From an uncultured Clostridia bacterium (lineage in GTDB: Bacteria > Bacillota > Clostridia > Oscillospirales > Acutalibacteraceae): DNA of 64,000 nucleotides. Shown one piece after another: positions 17,098 to 26,165 of this stretch; the first letter of the stretch is position 1, and every line of letters begins with the position of its first letter. Location: assembly GCA_944384855.1 (NCBI GenBank), contig CALWUY010000065.1, positions 23,267 to 87,266 on the forward strand, in the 5' to 3' direction. Made by a program: the position numbers and the translations under genes. The notes beneath the pieces are model-generated. The model saw nothing but the letters and a program-made list of their open reading frames with translations, did not search any database and was not told the origin of the DNA.

Positions 17098-18522
17098 ATG
17101 GATAAAAACTTAAGAAAAACTAAAATCGTATGTACTTTAGGACCTGCCTGCGAAAGTGAGGAAACAGTTACGCAAATGTGCCTTGCAGGCATGAACGTAG
17201 CACGTATGAATTTTTCGCATAACACTCATGAGGACCATGAGAAAAGGATAAATACCGTAAAACGCGTACGTGAAAAATTAGGCCTTCCAATAGCCGTATT
17301 GCTGGATACTAAAGGACCTGAATACCGCATAAAAACGTTTAAGGACGGTAAAATTTTTCTCAAAGACGGCGACAATTTTTCCTTCACTGTCGAAGATATC
17401 GAAGGTGATAATACCAGAGTCTCCGTAAACTACAAAGGCCTTCCCGGCGAACTGGAAAAAGGAGACAGAATACTGCTCAATAACGGTCTTCTGGCTTTTA
17501 CCGTAATGTCTACCACCGATACGGACGTTAACTGCAGAGTGGATATCGGGGGAGAACTTTCAAACAGAAAAAGTATGAGTTTCCCAAACAAGACTTTAAA
17601 GCAAGTATATTTAAGCGAACAGGATAAAGAGGATATTTTATTCGGCATTAAGCATGATGTCGATTTTATAGCATGCTCGTTTGTATCTTGCCGCCAGGAC
17701 CTGATTGACGTAAAGCGGTTTTTAGAGGCTAATAATGCCGGCCACATAGATATTATTGCAAAAATCGAAAACCGTTCGGGCGTCAACAACATTGAAGAAA
17801 TATGCGAAGAATGCGACGGCATAATGATTGCCAGAGGAGATATGGGAGTTGAAATCCCGTTTGAAGAGCTTCCGGCTATACAAAAGCAGCTTATAACCAA
17901 GTGCAGACTGCTCGGCAAAAGGGTAATTACAGCTACCGAAATGCTGGAGTCAATGATTTATAATCCGCGTCCTACGAGAGCGGAAATCTCCGATGTCGCA
18001 AATGCAGTATTCGACGGTACCAGCGCAATAATGCTGTCGGGTGAAACAGCCGCAGGCAAATATCCGGTACAAGCCGTAGAGGTTATGGCGAGAATAGCTT
18101 TTGACGCAGAACAGAATATTCACTACCGCAAGCGTTTTCTTAATTATTCGTTCAAAATAAAGAATACAGTCGACGCTATTTCACACGCCACCTGCGGAAT
18201 GGCTATTGATATTGATGCAAAAGTTATAACGGTATGTTCGCTTTCGGGCATGACCGCGAGAATGGTATCGCGTTTTCGTCCCGACGCTCCGCTCATAGGA
18301 CTTACCGCCGATGAGCGCACCTGGCGTGAACTTTCGCTTTCTTGGGGAGTAATCCCGGTTTTATGCGAAACATTTACTTCTACCGACGCTCTGTTTGAAA
18401 CAGCGGTAAAGCTCACAAAAGAAACTCTCGGTCTTAAAAGCGGTGACAAAATAGTTATAACGGGAGGAGAAACTTCCGGCAAATCAGGAAACACCAATAT
18501 TATAAAAGTAGAATATATTTAG
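17098..18522 (+). CDS. pyk: Pyruvate kinase
   Basis: A 474-residue pyruvate kinase, making pyruvate and ATP from PEP and ADP. Visible are the N-terminal KIVCTLGPACES, the catalytic segment GIMIARGDMGVEIPFEELP, and the signature ITATEMLESMI. A short C-terminal effector domain is present; the extra PEP-utiliser domain of Bacillus-type enzymes is absent. It lies 135 bases after malQ, so glucan breakdown and lower glycolysis are neighbours, and it is followed after 12 bases by a flippase gene whose ribosome site begins in its stop region. Confidence 0.96.
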   Translation: MDKNLRKTKIVCTLGPACESEETVTQMCLAGMNVARMNFSHNTHEDHEKRINTVKRVREKLGLPIAVLLDTKGPEYRIKTFKDGKIFLKDGDNFSFTVEDIEGDNTRVSVNYKGLPGELEKGDRILLNNGLLAFTVMSTTDTDVNCRVDIGGELSNRKSMSFPNKTLKQVYLSEQDKEDILFGIKHDVDFIACSFVSCRQDLIDVKRFLEANNAGHIDIIAKIENRSGVNNIEEICEECDGIMIARGDMGVEIPFEELPAIQKQLITKCRLLGKRVITATEMLESMIYNPRPTRAEISDVANAVFDGTSAIMLSGETAAGKYPVQAVEVMARIAFDAEQNIHYRKRFLNYSFKIKNTVDAISHATCGMAIDIDAKVITVCSLSGMTARMVSRFRPDAPLIGLTADERTWRELSLSWGVIPVLCETFTSTDALFETAVKLTKETLGLKSGDKIVITGGETSGKSGNTNIIKVEYI

Positions 18523-18534
18523 GAGGTTTGGTAT

Positions 18535-19950
18535 TTGAAAAACAAATATACCACCTTGATTTCCAATACGCTGCTTATAAGTATAGGAACTTTCGGGTCA
18601 AAACTGCTCGTATTCTTCATGGTAAGATTCTATACAGACTATCTTACCACATCGCAATACGGCACTGCCGACCTTATAACTCAGACCGCAAATCTTCTCT
18701 TCCCTATAATTTCTTTCGGTATTACAGAAGGGGTATTCCGTTTCGCCCTTGATGCCGAAAGAGACCGGAAAAGTATTTTTACCATAAGCTTTTCGGTAAT
18801 TACCGCAGGCTCTCTTTTGTTTACGGTTATCGCTCCGCTGCTAAATCTGATAAATGATTTTAAAAATTATGTATGGCTGATAATTGTATATACACTTGCT
18901 GCCTGTTACCATGCGCTCTGTTCTCAGTACATACGCGCAATAGGAAAGACTGCCTTTTTTGCGGTTCAGGGTATTATCAATACAATGCTCGTCATTATTC
19001 TTAACATCATCTTCCTGGCTTTTTGCAATATGGGAATATCAGGATATGTGCTTTCGGTAGTATTGGCCGATGCGTTTTGCGCCCTGCTTATTTTCATAAA
19101 AGAAAAGCTGTGGAAACTGTTGACCCGCAATATACAGAAATCAGACTTTACGGCAATGCTGAAATACAGCATTCCCCTGATACCCACAACGGTATTCTGG
19201 TGGATAACAAGCGTTTCGGACAGATACATGGTCAGAGGGTTTATAGGAAGTGAAGCTAACGGAATTTATGCGGTTTCATATAAGCTCCCTACTCTGCTTA
19301 CGCTGGCTTCAACTGTTTTTATGCAGGCATGGCAGTTTTCAGCCGTTACCGAATCGGACGGAGACCCTAAAGAACATGCTAAATTTTTCAGCACAGTCTG
19401 GGGATCGTTTCAGTCGGTAATGTTTCTTGTAGGTTCTGCGGTCATTGTATTCGCAAAGCCCGCTATGAAGATACTTACAACTCCGGATTTCTATGAAGCA
19501 TGGAAATATGTACCCCTGCTTTCGGTAGCCATGATATTTACCTCGTTTACTAATTTTGCAGGAACTGTTTATGTTGTCAATAAAAAAAGCAATATTTCCT
19601 TTCTTACCGCATTAGTCGGAGCTGTTACCAATATTATACTGAATTTTTTGCTAATCCCTTCTCCGCTCGGAGTTCAGGGCGCGGCACTGGCAACTGTTGC
19701 CGGTTATCTGCTGGCGTTCATCATAAGGGCGGCCATAGCCAGAAAATATATTCCGTTTGATCTGCACAGTATGCATATTACTGTCAATACTGTCATAATT
19801 TTTGTTCAGACAGCTATAATGATTTTTGAGATCAAATATTGGTTAGTTATTGAGATTCTGCTTCTTATATTACTGGCGGCAATCAATCTGAAATTTATTA
19901 TGGGATTCATTAACAAATTTTTGCACTCGGTTATCAAAAAAAGAACTTGA
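18535..19950 (+). CDS. Polysaccharide flippase, Wzx/MATE-like (MVF superfamily)
   Basis: A 471-residue membrane protein with about 12-14 transmembrane segments. The N-terminal SNTLLISIGTFGSKLLVFF and YGTADLITQTANLL are typical of the polysaccharide-synthesis (RfbX/Wzx) branch, which moves lipid-linked sugar units across the membrane. Start is TTG at 18535 after a strong AGGAGG. It is co-transcribed with pyk, which is odd for a flippase. No glycosyltransferases are adjacent, so the cargo cannot be inferred. The capsule regulators at 54-57 kb are a possible functional partner but are far away. Confidence 0.82.
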   Translation: MKNKYTTLISNTLLISIGTFGSKLLVFFMVRFYTDYLTTSQYGTADLITQTANLLFPIISFGITEGVFRFALDAERDRKSIFTISFSVITAGSLLFTVIAPLLNLINDFKNYVWLIIVYTLAACYHALCSQYIRAIGKTAFFAVQGIINTMLVIILNIIFLAFCNMGISGYVLSVVLADAFCALLIFIKEKLWKLLTRNIQKSDFTAMLKYSIPLIPTTVFWWITSVSDRYMVRGFIGSEANGIYAVSYKLPTLLTLASTVFMQAWQFSAVTESDGDPKEHAKFFSTVWGSFQSVMFLVGSAVIVFAKPAMKILTTPDFYEAWKYVPLLSVAMIFTSFTNFAGTVYVVNKKSNISFLTALVGAVTNIILNFLLIPSPLGVQGAALATVAGYLLAFIIRAAIARKYIPFDLHSMHITVNTVIIFVQTAIMIFEIKYWLVIEILLLILLAAINLKFIMGFINKFLHSVIKKRT

Positions 19951-20041
19951 CAATTATTTGCTGCGCTTTCTATGTAAATTTTAATTTGCTGTTTTTGGCT
20001 GTATTGAAATTATTTTAATAAAAACAAACGTAAATTCGTCC

Positions 20042-20113
20042 TTTTTTGCAACTTTTAGTTGCGAAAAACTCAAATTAAAGTTGGTGGATAGCAGCCTGAA
20101 CAATTGATATAAT
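20042..20113 (+). promoter_or_regulatory. Promoter and palindrome upstream of the HTH-GlmM fusion
   Basis: A TATAAT at 20108-20113 has a weak -35 (TGGATA, 20085-20090) 17 bases upstream. A near-perfect inverted repeat, TTTTTGCAACT-TTT-AGTTGCGAAAAA (about 20042-20067), lies just upstream of the -35 box. It is a candidate binding site for the HTH domain of the gene it precedes. Confidence 0.5.
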
Positions 20114-20156
20114 AATTATTGTCAAAAATACAGCAACGAAAGGATATTGTTTTATT

Positions 20157-21776
20157 ATGACGATCGGTGAAAAAATTGCAAAACTTCGCATAGCAGCAGA
20201 TATTTCTCAGGAACAGTTAGCCGAAAAAATTTCAGTTTCGCGCCAGTCAGTTTCAAAATGGGAAATGGATCAGGCGCTTCCTCAAATAGACAAAGTTCTT
20301 CAAATCTGCGAATTATTCGATATTACAACAGACGAACTTTTGCATGATAAAATCTCAATAGACCGTATTGAACCGGAATCAGACGGAAATAAATATTTCG
20401 GCACTGACGGTTTCAGAGGCGAAGCCAATATAACTCTGACATCTATGCAGGCCTACCGTGTAGGCAGATTTTTGGGATGGTATTTTTCTTCCGAACTTTC
20501 CGGATGCAATAAACCGGGATACCGCCCGCGCATAGTAATCGGCAAGGATACAAGGCGTTCAAGCTATATGCTGGAATATTCTATTGTGGCCGGTATAACC
20601 GCTTCAGGAGCAGACGCCTATATGCTTCACGTTACCACCACGCCCAGTGTTTCTTTCGTAACCCGCCAGGATGAGTTTGACTGCGGAATCATGATAACCG
20701 CATCTCACAATCCGTTTTATGATAACGGAATAAAGGTCATCAACCGTTACGGGGAAAAACTTGACGATAATACCACCGCGCTTATCGAAGCTTATATTGA
20801 CGGAAATCTCAAAGCCTTAGGGGTAAACGGCGCAGACCTTCCGCTTGCAGTACGGGACCGTATAGGCTGTATAGTGGACTATGTTGCGGGCAGAAACCGC
20901 TATGTGGGTTATTTGATTTCAGTAGCGTCAAATTCCTACAAAAATCTCAGAATAGGCCTTGACTGTGCAAACGGAGCGTCCTGGCAGATCGCAAAATCCG
21001 TTTTTGACGCATTGGGCGCTCAGACTACGATTATAGGAAACCAGCCTGACGGTCTTAATGTCAATCAGGACTGCGGGTCTACGCACATCGCAAAACTTTG
21101 CCAGCTGGTTAAAGATCAGCACCTCGATATAGGTTTTGCCTTTGACGGAGATACCGACCGCTGTATAGCCGTAGACGAAAACGGAAATGTGGTCGACGGC
21201 GACGCTATGATGTACATTCTAGCCAAACGGCTGAAATCACGCGGAATGCTTAATAAAGATACTGTGGTTGCCACAATTATGTCCAACAGCGGCTTTTTCA
21301 ATTCGCTCGCGGAAGCAGGAATCAAATGCGAGCAAACCACTGTCGGAGACCGCTTTGTTTACGAGTGTATGCAGAATAACGATTATTCGCTCGGCGGAGA
21401 ACAGTCAGGGCATATCATTCTTAAAAAATATGCCACCACCGGAGACGGTCTTCTGACGGCTATTATGATCACCGAAGAAATCTGCGACCGCAAGACCTCG
21501 CTTGCAAGCCTTGCGGAACCTGTTAAGCTTTATCCCCAGTACACCAAAAATATAAGGGTCAAAGATAAAGCGGCCGTGCTCTCAGACAAAGATGTTTTAA
21601 ATGCCAAAGACGAGGTTGAAAAACTCATCAATAAAAAGGGACGCGCACTGCTAAGGCAGAGCGGTACAGAACCGGTAATACGCATAATGATAGAAAGCGA
21701 AAGCGACGATTTATGCCGTAAGTACGCTGATATCATCGCAGATGCAGTTATAAAAAACGGTCACTGCGCAAATTAA
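20157..21776 (+). CDS. glmM: XRE-type HTH fused to phosphoglucosamine mutase
   Basis: A 539-residue fusion. Residues 5-60 are a Cro/C1-type HTH (DISQEQLAEKISVSRQSVSKW). From about 79 the rest is a complete alpha-D-phosphohexomutase of GlmM/ManB type: KYFGTDGFRGEA, catalytic Ser183 in TASHNP, Mg2+-binding DGDTDR (330-335), sugar-binding GGEQSGH (413-419) and phosphate-binding RQSGTEPVIR (500-509). All catalytic residues are intact. GlmM converts glucosamine-6-P to glucosamine-1-P for UDP-GlcNAc. The next gene is nagB, which consumes the same substrate in the opposite direction. The HTH could let the enzyme sense its substrate and control transcription. ManB activity is an alternative. One continuous frame with one ribosome site argues against an error. 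Confidence 0.9.
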   Translation: MTIGEKIAKLRIAADISQEQLAEKISVSRQSVSKWEMDQALPQIDKVLQICELFDITTDELLHDKISIDRIEPESDGNKYFGTDGFRGEANITLTSMQAYRVGRFLGWYFSSELSGCNKPGYRPRIVIGKDTRRSSYMLEYSIVAGITASGADAYMLHVTTTPSVSFVTRQDEFDCGIMITASHNPFYDNGIKVINRYGEKLDDNTTALIEAYIDGNLKALGVNGADLPLAVRDRIGCIVDYVAGRNRYVGYLISVASNSYKNLRIGLDCANGASWQIAKSVFDALGAQTTIIGNQPDGLNVNQDCGSTHIAKLCQLVKDQHLDIGFAFDGDTDRCIAVDENGNVVDGDAMMYILAKRLKSRGMLNKDTVVATIMSNSGFFNSLAEAGIKCEQTTVGDRFVYECMQNNDYSLGGEQSGHIILKKYATTGDGLLTAIMITEEICDRKTSLASLAEPVKLYPQYTKNIRVKDKAAVLSDKDVLNAKDEVEKLINKKGRALLRQSGTEPVIRIMIESESDDLCRKYADIIADAVIKNGHCAN

Positions 21777-21836
21777 GATTGCTAAAATAAATATCTTATG
21801 ATAAAATAGACGTAAAAAGTTTGAAAAGGTGATTTT

Positions 21837-22547
21837 ATGAATTTCATTAAAGTAGATTCTTATGAACGATTAAGCAAAATAGCAGCTGATATTATTGCCG
21901 CTCAGGTTATCCTTAAGCCTGACTGTGTATTAGGTTTGGCAACCGGATCATCTCCGCTCGGTACTTACGCCAACCTTGCGGAAAAATGTCAAAAAGGTGA
22001 ACTGGATTTTTCAAAAGTCACATCGGTAAACCTTGATGAATATGTGGGTCTTGACTCCGGCAACGATCAGAGCTACCGTTACTTTATGAATAAAAATCTT
22101 TTCACAAAAATAAACATTGATATTAATAACACCAATGTTCCCAACGGCTGCGCGGATGATATAGAAGCCGAATGCCTCCGTTACGATAAACTGATTGAAT
22201 CTCTGGGCGGTATTGATTTACAGCTTTTGGGCATAGGACTTGACGGTCATATAGGATTTAACGAACCCGGAGATAAATTTATCAAAGGCACAAACCTTGT
22301 TACTCTTGACCCATCTACAATTGAAGCCAACTCACGCTTTTTTGCTTCGGTTGACGATGTGCCCACCAAGGCGGTTACAATGGGTATGGGAGCAATTATG
22401 TCGGCTAAAAAGGTTTTGCTTATAGCGAATGGAAAAAACAAGAAAGAAATTGTTGAAAAGTCATTCTTCGGACCTATAACTCCTTATGTTCCGGCTTCAA
22501 TTCTCCAGCTTCATAATGATCTTACCGTAATTTACAGTGAAAATTAA
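21837..22547 (+). CDS. nagB: Glucosamine-6-phosphate deaminase
   Basis: A 236-residue NagB, shorter than the 266-residue E. coli enzyme and like the Bacillus forms. It converts glucosamine-6-P to fructose-6-P and ammonia. Motifs include the phosphate loop GLATGSSPLGTY, NLDEYVGL, and GIGLDGHIGFNEPG with the ring-opening His. It follows the HTH-GlmM gene by 60 bases with an AAAGGTG ribosome site, and no terminator separates them, so both ends of the glucosamine-6-P branch point appear co-transcribed. No nagA is present in the window. Confidence 0.96.
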   Translation: MNFIKVDSYERLSKIAADIIAAQVILKPDCVLGLATGSSPLGTYANLAEKCQKGELDFSKVTSVNLDEYVGLDSGNDQSYRYFMNKNLFTKINIDINNTNVPNGCADDIEAECLRYDKLIESLGGIDLQLLGIGLDGHIGFNEPGDKFIKGTNLVTLDPSTIEANSRFFASVDDVPTKAVTMGMGAIMSAKKVLLIANGKNKKEIVEKSFFGPITPYVPASILQLHNDLTVIYSEN

Positions 22548-22556
22548 CCAAAATTC

Positions 22557-22594
22557 AAAACCGCAGGGATAGTTTCCTGCGGTTTTATTTTTTT
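22557..22594 (+). terminator. Terminator of nagB
   Basis: An 11-bp stem, AAAACCGCAGG with CCTGCGGTTTT, ends in an ATTTTTTTG tract, ten bases after the stop. The reverse strand also gives a T run, so it may also stop the convergent DUF3810 gene. Confidence 0.9.
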
Positions 22595-22641
22595 GTCTGT
22601 TTAACCTTAATTCAAAATTCTGTTTCTGCGGCAAGTATATT

Positions 22642-23742
22642 TTATATGATATCAATATCATAATATCTCAGCAACAGCTCCACCATTAAATCATAACTTA
22701 ATATTCCGCTTTCTACGCGGTTGGCTTTGATAAATGAATCATTAAAGTTCTGGGAAGATTCCATAACTTCGCCCTTGAACGTATCCCAGTAAGCATTTTC
22801 GTTTGTTAAATCTCTCATCATCCCTTCGCTGCACATGTCCAGCGCTTTTGACCATAAATCCTTGTCTGTCCTGTAAAGCGTATTTATACAGTATCCGTAT
22901 GCCGACAAGTATCCTGAATACTCAAAATCTGCCATACCGCTTTTACTGCATGCAAGCCATGCCAAAAAATTGCATTCGTCTTCCTTTGCGATTCCCATTG
23001 TATGCGCTATCTCGTGCGCGGCGGTGTGAGGTATGCTATAAACCGGTACATCCGTATTAACGTTCGATTCGCCTGTCCACGGACAGTAAACTCCCGTCGT
23101 TCCCGTATACGACCATAAATGCGATAAAATCACAGGCTTTACACGCCATACCCCCGTTCTTAAAAACGGATAGTCTTCTTTTATATTGTCATAACAGTCG
23201 TTTGCAAGTCTTAATATCTCAGATTGCGTGACAGAAAGTACGGCACATCCGTTTTCATCCTCAGGCAGTTTTTCCCTCGCCTGCGAAGCCTTTACTGCAA
23301 TATCACAGGTCACATTATACAAATCCTCGGCGGTATACTCCCTGTCGGGCAGTTCGAGAAGTTCACTTACCGGAAGCCTGTAATAATTGGCGCCGTGCAT
23401 TACCATAAACACCAAAAACACCAGATTTAAAACCCAGGCGACAAATCGTATTCCCTTCTCCGCCGTTTTTGTCTTTTCGGTACTTCTTATGATTTTAATT
23501 ATCCAGACAACCGCAAGCGCTATTACCGACGGTATTATAAGAATAACGATTATTTCCGTGACCGAAAACGGTATCGCGGATACCGCCCACTGAACGGGGA
23601 AGCCTATCGCCCTGAAAATTCCGCGTGAGAAAACATACTCGGTAAAACGCGGAAATTTCGGCAGCATCAGATACATAAGCGCCGCTATCACAAGAGGTAT
23701 AAGACAAATTATCCATTTAATCCACAAAGGTTTCTGTTTCAA
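22642..23742 (-). CDS. DUF3810 membrane-anchored putative zinc metalloprotease
   Basis: A 366-residue protein with three N-terminal membrane segments (near residues 10-26, 60-84 and 100-118) and a large extracellular domain. The domain holds HTAAHEIAHTMGIAKEDECN (near residue 245), an HExxH zinc motif with a downstream Glu, as in DUF3810 proteins. No substrate is known. Start is TTG at 23742 with AAAGGATG upstream, under a TTGACA-17-TAAAAT promoter. It is divergent from the GH28 gene and convergent with nagB, so it stands alone. Confidence 0.82.
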   Translation of the reverse strand: MKQKPLWIKWIICLIPLVIAALMYLMLPKFPRFTEYVFSRGIFRAIGFPVQWAVSAIPFSVTEIIVILIIPSVIALAVVWIIKIIRSTEKTKTAEKGIRFVAWVLNLVFLVFMVMHGANYYRLPVSELLELPDREYTAEDLYNVTCDIAVKASQAREKLPEDENGCAVLSVTQSEILRLANDCYDNIKEDYPFLRTGVWRVKPVILSHLWSYTGTTGVYCPWTGESNVNTDVPVYSIPHTAAHEIAHTMGIAKEDECNFLAWLACSKSGMADFEYSGYLSAYGYCINTLYRTDKDLWSKALDMCSEGMMRDLTNENAYWDTFKGEVMESSQNFNDSFIKANRVESGILSYDLMVELLLRYYDIDII

Positions 23743-23763
23743 TATTTCACATCCTTTAAAAAT

Positions 23764-23792
23764 ATTTTATTTTACATTTTCAGATTTGTCAA
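23764..23792 (-). promoter_or_regulatory. Promoter of the DUF3810 gene
   Basis: TTGACA (23792-23787), 17 bases, TAAAAT (23769-23764) on the minus strand, 22 bases before the TTG start. Confidence 0.75.
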
Positions 23793-23820
23793 CAATATGT
23801 TATTTTACGCAAATTAGCTC

Positions 23821-23849
23821 TGGACATTTAATGAAATATATAATATACT
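23821..23849 (+). promoter_or_regulatory. Promoter of the GH28 gene
   Basis: TGGACA (23821-23826), 17 bases, TATACT (23844-23849). The short leader leaves room only for the ribosome site of the GH28 gene. Confidence 0.7.
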
Positions 23850-23880
23850 AACCTTGAAAAATCAGAAAGAAGGTATTCTT

Positions 23881-25353
23881 ATGCTTTTTATTCCAGATGA
23901 ACCGCAGATAAACGGAAAACGCCCTATAGGAGAGTATGAAATCATTCCTCCGGATTACTCCGTAACAATAAACGGCAAAGCATGTCCGGTCAGAGAGTGC
24001 AGAGTTTCGGCAATACCTTTCAACTGTATCTGGCCCGGACATCAAAGAGACAAATCTCAGTCAGAGAGAGCTTATTTCATCACATTTAATGCTGACGAGC
24101 CTGTAAACGTAGCGGTTAAATGCCTTCGGGAATTCAAAACCGCCGTTGTGCGCCCGCTGTCAAAAGAAATCCAGACAAAGCGCGAAAACAGCACCGTACA
24201 GTTTACGCTGACCCAAAACGGCAATTACGTTTTTGAGCTTGATGACTTTCATTTTGCGCTTCATATTTTTTACAATCCCATAAAAAAATATCCCGAAAAA
24301 GAAAACGCAACCTATTATTTCGGACCCGGAGTACATAAACCGCTGCTTTTAAAACTGAAAAGCAACGAAAGCGTGTATATAGACCCTGAGGCGATAGTTT
24401 TTACCACCGTTTACGCCGAAAACGCAGAGAATATCAGGATTTTCGGCGGCGGAATTCTTGATAACAGCTGTCAGGAAAGAATTGACGACACATGTCTGGG
24501 CGATTATCCCATAGGCAATATACGAATGTATAACTGCCGCAGTATAACAATCGAAGACGTAATCTTAAAAGACTCTGCAAACTGGGTATGCGCGCTTTTT
24601 AACTGCAAAGACGCGGTTATTGACAATATAAAAATAATAGGTCAGTGGAGATATAATACCGACGGTATTGACCTTACAAATTCCAGTAATGTAAAAATAA
24701 AAAACAGCTTTATACGTTCATTTGACGACAGTATCTGCGTAAAGGCGGCAAACGGTCATACCGTGTGTGAAGATTTTCAGATAGAAAACTGTGTGCTGTG
24801 GTGCGACTGGGGCAAAACGCTCGAAATAGGTCTTGAAACCGCGGCAGATGAATACCGCGATATTCATTATAAAAACTGTGACCTTATTCACAACAGCAAC
24901 GGTGCGCTGGCAATAAGCAACGGCAATTATGCAGAGATACATAATATTTTTTACGAAAATATAAATATAGAACTTCAGGACTATATAAGGGAACAGGTTT
25001 ATCAGGAGTATGATGCGATGGAATACAAAGACAACGGGAAAACCTTTGTGCCGTACGCAATTAAAATCAGTAACCTTAAAATGAGCCTCAGCTATAATGA
25101 GGTATTTGCGGATGAAAGAGACGCAAAACCCGGATACACTCATGATATACATTTTAAAAATATACTGATTTTCTGTGACAGCGGCATTATTCCCTCAATA
25201 TATCTGCATTCATATTCTCCCGACGCCGTTTTAGAAAACGTTTATATAGAAAATCTGGCTGTAAACGATGAAAAAGTAACTGCGCTCTCAAATCTTGACA
25301 TAACAAGCGAAAACACGCGTGATATTTTTCTGGATGCCCAAAAGCAGCTGTAA
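23881..25353 (+). CDS. GH28-family (polygalacturonase-like) glycoside hydrolase
   Basis: A 490-residue right-handed beta-helix protein. Residues 1-135 form an all-beta N-terminal region; repeats of the helix follow. The GH28 signature acids appear as WRYNTDGIDLTNS and FDDSICVKAA (near residues 255-290). A canonical catalytic His motif (GHG) is not obvious. No signal peptide is seen, so the enzyme should be cytoplasmic and act on imported oligosaccharides, perhaps galacturonides or related exo-substrates. The ATG at 23881 has AAAGAAGG upstream; a TTG nine codons earlier has no ribosome site. It is followed by a Dabb gene 19 bases later. Confidence 0.85.
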   Translation: MLFIPDEPQINGKRPIGEYEIIPPDYSVTINGKACPVRECRVSAIPFNCIWPGHQRDKSQSERAYFITFNADEPVNVAVKCLREFKTAVVRPLSKEIQTKRENSTVQFTLTQNGNYVFELDDFHFALHIFYNPIKKYPEKENATYYFGPGVHKPLLLKLKSNESVYIDPEAIVFTTVYAENAENIRIFGGGILDNSCQERIDDTCLGDYPIGNIRMYNCRSITIEDVILKDSANWVCALFNCKDAVIDNIKIIGQWRYNTDGIDLTNSSNVKIKNSFIRSFDDSICVKAANGHTVCEDFQIENCVLWCDWGKTLEIGLETAADEYRDIHYKNCDLIHNSNGALAISNGNYAEIHNIFYENINIELQDYIREQVYQEYDAMEYKDNGKTFVPYAIKISNLKMSLSYNEVFADERDAKPGYTHDIHFKNILIFCDSGIIPSIYLHSYSPDAVLENVYIENLAVNDEKVTALSNLDITSENTRDIFLDAQKQL

Positions 25354-25372
25354 GACTGAGAGGAGTCTAAAA

Positions 25373-25666
25373 ATGGTAAAACATATTATTCTTTGGAAAC
25401 TCAGACCCGAATATAACAATTCAAAAATCAAGAACGATGTAAAATCTAATCTTGAAGCGCTGAAAGGAATAATCCCGGGGCTTATTGAAATCAGCGTTCA
25501 GACCGATTGCCTTGAAAGTTCAAACGCTGATATAATGCTATATTCGGAATTTGAAAGTATTTCCGATTTAAACAGCTATGCCGTACACCCGGCGCATGTA
25601 AAAGCGGCAGATACATTTGTGCGTCCCTTTACCGAAACACGAATGTGCATGGATTTTGAAGTATAA
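25373..25666 (+). CDS. Dabb-family alpha/beta-barrel protein
   Basis: A 97-residue protein matching the stress-responsive dimeric A/B barrel family: the N-terminal VKHIILWKLRPEY and the middle LKGIIPGLIEISVQTDC followed by a His-containing HPAHVKAADTFV segment. These small ferredoxin-like dimers have varied and mostly unproven roles. AGGAG precedes the ATG at 25373. Its position directly after the GH28 gene on one transcript suggests a helper role in the same sugar pathway, which is inference only. Confidence 0.87.
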   Translation: MVKHIILWKLRPEYNNSKIKNDVKSNLEALKGIIPGLIEISVQTDCLESSNADIMLYSEFESISDLNSYAVHPAHVKAADTFVRPFTETRMCMDFEV

Positions 25667-25690
25667 TATTTTAGAGTATAACCGATCATA

Positions 25691-25733
25691 AAAAGCAGCG
25701 CAGTGTCTTAAAAGACACTGCGCTGCTTTTTAT
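25691..25733. terminator. Bidirectional terminator between Dabb gene and RNase P RNA
   Basis: A 19-bp perfect stem (25691-25709 with 25712-25730) gives a T run on both strands. It ends the GH28-Dabb transcript on the plus strand and the RNase P RNA transcript on the minus strand. Confidence 0.92.
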
Positions 25734-26065
25734 CTGCGAGTCGGTCTGTAAGCCGAGTTCTGTCGTGGACGGTTATCTATCTCGACGCGGGATTGCTCCC
25801 TGCGCTCAAGCCGCTCGTCGTAGCACATCGGGCAAATGTATAGCTACAGTCAGCGTTGCTCCGAATAGGGTTTACAGGGCCTTGACGTTCCCGTAAGGCC
25901 GGTGAGCTCTTACCTCGCCTTTCCACCCTTACCGTTTATACGGCGGTATATCTCTGTTGCACTTTCCCTAAGGTCACCCTCGGCGGCCGTTAGCCGCTAT
26001 CCTGCCCTGCGGGGCTCGGACTTTCCTCAGACATTTCTGTCCGCAACCGCCTGACCGGCTCGCTG
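25734..26065 (-). ncRNA. rnpB: RNase P RNA (bacterial class A type)
   Basis: About 330 nt. The catalytic core is clear on the minus strand: GAGGAAAGTCCGAGC near the 5' end (P4 and neighbours), AGGGTGGAAAGGCGAGG in the middle, and ACAGAACTCGGCTTACA near the 3' end. The ends pair (P1), 26053-26063 with 25736-25746, with one mismatch. It matures tRNA 5' ends with the RnpA protein. A perfect promoter lies immediately upstream and a strong hairpin immediately downstream, so it is its own transcript. Confidence 0.97.
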
Positions 26066-26067
26066 TT

Positions 26068-26096
26068 ATTTTATCACATTTTATATATTGTGTCAA
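26068..26096 (-). promoter_or_regulatory. Promoter of rnpB
   Basis: TTGACA (26096-26091), 17 bases, TAAAAT (26073-26068) on the minus strand. The -10 box ends three bases before the predicted RNA 5' end, so the true 5' end may lie a few bases inside the annotated one. Confidence 0.88.
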
Positions 26097-26165
26097 AAAA
26101 ATTTTTAAAGAATAAAATATAATGTTACAATTCCTTTTATATACTATAAAAACAGGGTGAATGTT

